This document shows positions 62,559-64,000 of a stretch of DNA of 64,000 nucleotides, in pieces. The stretch's first letter is position 1, and the number at the start of each line of letters is the position of its first letter. Under the pieces are notes generated by a model that did not search any database, was not told where the DNA came from, and saw nothing but the letters and a program-made list of their open reading frames with translations. Origin of the DNA: Planctomycetota bacterium (GTDB lineage Bacteria; Planctomycetota; Planctomycetia; Pirellulales; Pirellulaceae); contig JAPLNL010000118.1 in the NCBI GenBank assembly GCA_026692905.1, positions 1 to 64,000 on the forward strand, written 5' to 3'. The position numbers and the translations under genes are program-made.

Positions 62559-63323
62559 ATGACTAAAAGTACAGTGCCCAAAAATGCAGTCAGCAAAAGC
62601 AGCCTATCATCACTCGATGATTGGCTGGATTCGAACGAGCATGGCGTCAAGACCGTAGACGCGATTGGGATCCTCGAAACGCTTGGCTGGACCGCCGCCA
62701 TCGTGGCTTTAGATCAGATGAGCAAAGCGGCCGAATTGATTGTGCTCCAAGCGGAATGGAACGATATGCTTGGTTCTGTTATCAAGATCGCAGGTTCAAC
62801 GAGTCACGTACAGGCTGCTTTAGAAGTCGGTCTTGAAACCGCCAACCAAATGCATCCGAAATCCGATCCCGGGTCCGCTTCGAAATCCATGGTGCGATTG
62901 ATCAATCGGCCCGACGAGCAAGCGCTTCGAGCGATCTTGAGCCCAGACGAATACAACGTTTTGATTGAGCAGTCGGTTGTAAAGCGACCGCGAGTCCTTG
63001 GTCACGAATCCACTTCCTTAGACCCCTCTTCAGAGAAAATAAATATGGCATCGAATAGCCAAGCCCTCGGATTTATTGAAACACAAGGCTTCACGGCCGT
63101 TTTTGAAGCCATCGATACTGCCTGCAAAGCGGCCGCAGTCGAAGTGGTTGGCAAAGAAAAGCTCGGAGGCGGTTACGTCACGGTGGTGATTCGAGGGGAC
63201 GTCGCAGCTGTCAACGCAGCTATCGAGGCAGCAAAACCTCGAGTGGAGGGACTCGGAAAGCTGATCGCTTGCCATGTGATCGCAAGACCATCCGAAGCCG
63301 CCTTAGGACTATTGCCGAAGTAG
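62559..63323 (+). CDS. Tandem BMC-domain (bacterial microcompartment shell-like) protein
   Basis: 254 residues. The C-terminal half (about 168-246) is a clear BMC-H-like domain: ALGFIETQGFTAVFEAIDTA, VVGKEKLGGGYVTVVIRGDV, HVIARP. The N-terminal half (about 32-120) is a diverged BMC domain: AIGILETLGWTAAIVALDQM, LIVLQAEWNDMLGSVIK, RLINRP. Between them is a 50-residue linker. Two fused BMC domains form BMC-T proteins that trimerise to hexagonal shell tiles. Here no enzyme or other shell gene is nearby; only the toroid-repeat protein precedes it. The pore loop KLGGG is close to canonical in the second domain, absent in the first. Role: possibly not a classical compartment shell. Confidence 0.9.
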   Translation: MTKSTVPKNAVSKSSLSSLDDWLDSNEHGVKTVDAIGILETLGWTAAIVALDQMSKAAELIVLQAEWNDMLGSVIKIAGSTSHVQAALEVGLETANQMHPKSDPGSASKSMVRLINRPDEQALRAILSPDEYNVLIEQSVVKRPRVLGHESTSLDPSSEKINMASNSQALGFIETQGFTAVFEAIDTACKAAAVEVVGKEKLGGGYVTVVIRGDVAAVNAAIEAAKPRVEGLGKLIACHVIARPSEAALGLLPK

Positions 63324-63392
63324 TTACGATCCATTGCCCCGATCGTTCTTACGCCCCCAATTATTCGTATGCATCGTACAGGTTCCAAAGTA

Positions 63393-63805
63393 CCTAGCAT
63401 GACATACCTAGCACGACATACCTAGCACGACATACCTAGCACGACATACCTAGCACGACGCGCAAGCTAGTGAATTGGATCGTAGATTCACTAGCTTGCG
63501 CGTCGTGCTAAGGTACTTTGCGTTATGCCGCTCGCATTAGAACGAAGCAAGCTAGTGAATTGGGCAGTAGATTCACTAGCTTGCGCGTCGTGCTAAGGTA
63601 CTTTTCGTTATGCCGCTCGCATCAGAACGAAGCAAGCTGGTGAATTGGGCAGTAGATTCACTAGCTTGCGCGTCTAGTGAATTGGGCAGTAGATTCACTA
63701 GCTTGCGCGTCGTGCTAACGTACTTTTCGTTATGCCGCTCGCATCAGAACGAAGCAAGCTGGTGAATTGGGCAGTAGATTCACTAGCTTGCGCGTCGTGC
63801 TAAGG
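63393..63805. repeat. Dense family A repeat block with 14-base and about 85-base tandem units
   Basis: Five 14-base ACCTAGCACGACAT units run from 63393 to about 63462, leading into a hairpin of CACGACGCGCAAGCTAGTGA and its inverse around 63455-63513. Then come three units of about 85 bases (GTACTTTTCGTTATGCCGCT, GAACGAAGCAAGCTGGTGAA, TTCACTAGCTTGCGCGTCGT). One contains an inner duplication of 34 bases near 63668-63706. Each unit is itself an inverted repeat. No gene in 63324-63805. Not a CRISPR: spacers are repeats too. Confidence 0.95.
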
Positions 63806-64000
63806 CTAGGCAGCCCGGCGAATTTCCGATGGTTTCGGTAGAGCGGCCAAGCAAAACTGGCCAACGGAGCAGGACTGCTCCAAATTCCCCATGGGGTTGT
63901 AAAGTTTTACTTGCCCCTCCTCTTGGAACCACACCAAACTATAGCCAGCTAGCGTGAATCTGCGACCGCAATAGGATCCGTTCCGCACGAGTGTGGTTTC
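63806..64000 (-). CDS. Partial small protein of unknown function, runs off the window
   Basis: The minus-strand frame is open from the window edge to a TAG stop at 63806. It reads ETTLVRNGSYCGRRF at the edge, then TLAGYSLVWFQEEGQVKLYN and a short tail LPKPSEIRRAA. The GTG at 63988 could start it, but the frame continues beyond 64000, so the true start is probably outside. The aromatic/charged pattern looks like a genuine small beta-strand protein; I recognise no named family. Its stop codon lies just before the family A repeat block. Confidence 0.5.
   Translation of the reverse strand, partial: ETTLVRNGSYCGRRFTLAGYSLVWFQEEGQVKLYNPMGNLEQSCSVGQFCLAALPKPSEIRRAA

Noticed and set aside
63393-63805. 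Possible CRISPR array
   Set aside because: The units between repeats are themselves repeats and each unit is an inverted pair; no unique spacers and no cas genes.

Overview
The window looks like chromosome from a planctomycete, most likely of the Pirellulaceae (Rhodopirellula-like) group. This is inferred from gene families rather than a marker gene. They include a Tat-exported Gfo/Idh/MocA oxidoreductase beside a DUF1080 protein, several eukaryote-like Ser/Thr kinases, an SHD1-domain secreted protein, DUF4332 and DUF4254 proteins, a bacterial-microcompartment shell protein, GxxExxY genes, and many long dispersed hairpin repeats between genes. No rRNA or tRNA gene was seen. One structural RNA is clear: RNase P RNA on the minus strand near 58 kb. 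Most genes are complete; only the one at the right edge runs out of the window.

Layout. 0-10 kb: a repeat-flanked GxxExxY gene, the sugar oxidoreductase/DUF1080 pair, a metal ABC permease carrying a DtxR-type C-terminus, accB-accC, and an S46 dipeptidyl peptidase. 9-12.5 kb: a RAYT-type transposase with its palindromic repeats and decayed copies of its own 3' part, then a lone fliG and a PTPS/QueD-like gene. 12.5-17.5 kb: a two-gene operon of a transmembrane Ser/Thr kinase with a TAXI-type solute-binding sensor domain plus a large membrane-anchored protein of unknown function. 17.6-24 kb: thioredoxin, a hybrid histidine kinase translationally coupled to a CheB-CheR-PAS protein, and a DUF2071 protein. 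24-31 kb: a YhaN/SMC-like protein with a ruined P-loop and two DUF4332 domains, then DUF4254, DUF447 and Hsp70 proteins. 31-38.7 kb: response regulator, CheX, a truncated cheY, a GT2/membrane-protein pair for envelope sugars, a large lipase-like lipoprotein and yidD. 38.7-46.2 kb: a second repeat-flanked GxxExxY gene, an FHA-EAL protein, and an AAA+ ATPase next to a Ser/Thr kinase-tubulin fusion. 46.2-53.6 kb: housekeeping genes (HAD, argH, ABC permease, asd, uronate-isomerase-like, moaD, purM). 53.7-64 kb: a haem-sensor-type histidine kinase, the SHD1 protein, rnpB, a ribbon-helix-helix protein, rimI-nudix, a toroid-repeat membrane protein with a tandem BMC-domain protein, and a dense block of one hairpin family.

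How the genes work together. The strongest candidates for undescribed biology are four. First, the kinase-TAXI receptor and its partner (12.6-17.5 kb). Second, the FHA-EAL / AAA+ / kinase-tubulin neighbourhood (39.5-46.2 kb), where a phosphothreonine reader, a possible c-di-GMP hydrolase, an ATPase and a kinase fused to a GTPase-like filament domain sit together. Third, the pseudo-ATPase with HhH-like tails (24.3 kb). Fourth, an orphan tandem BMC-domain protein (62.6 kb). At least nine hairpin or direct-repeat families punctuate the intergenic spaces. Two of them, D and B, have copies exactly between convergent genes. Family A supplies the last codons of one gene and lies within a few bases of the stop of two others. 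Two different families each bracket a GxxExxY nuclease-like gene.
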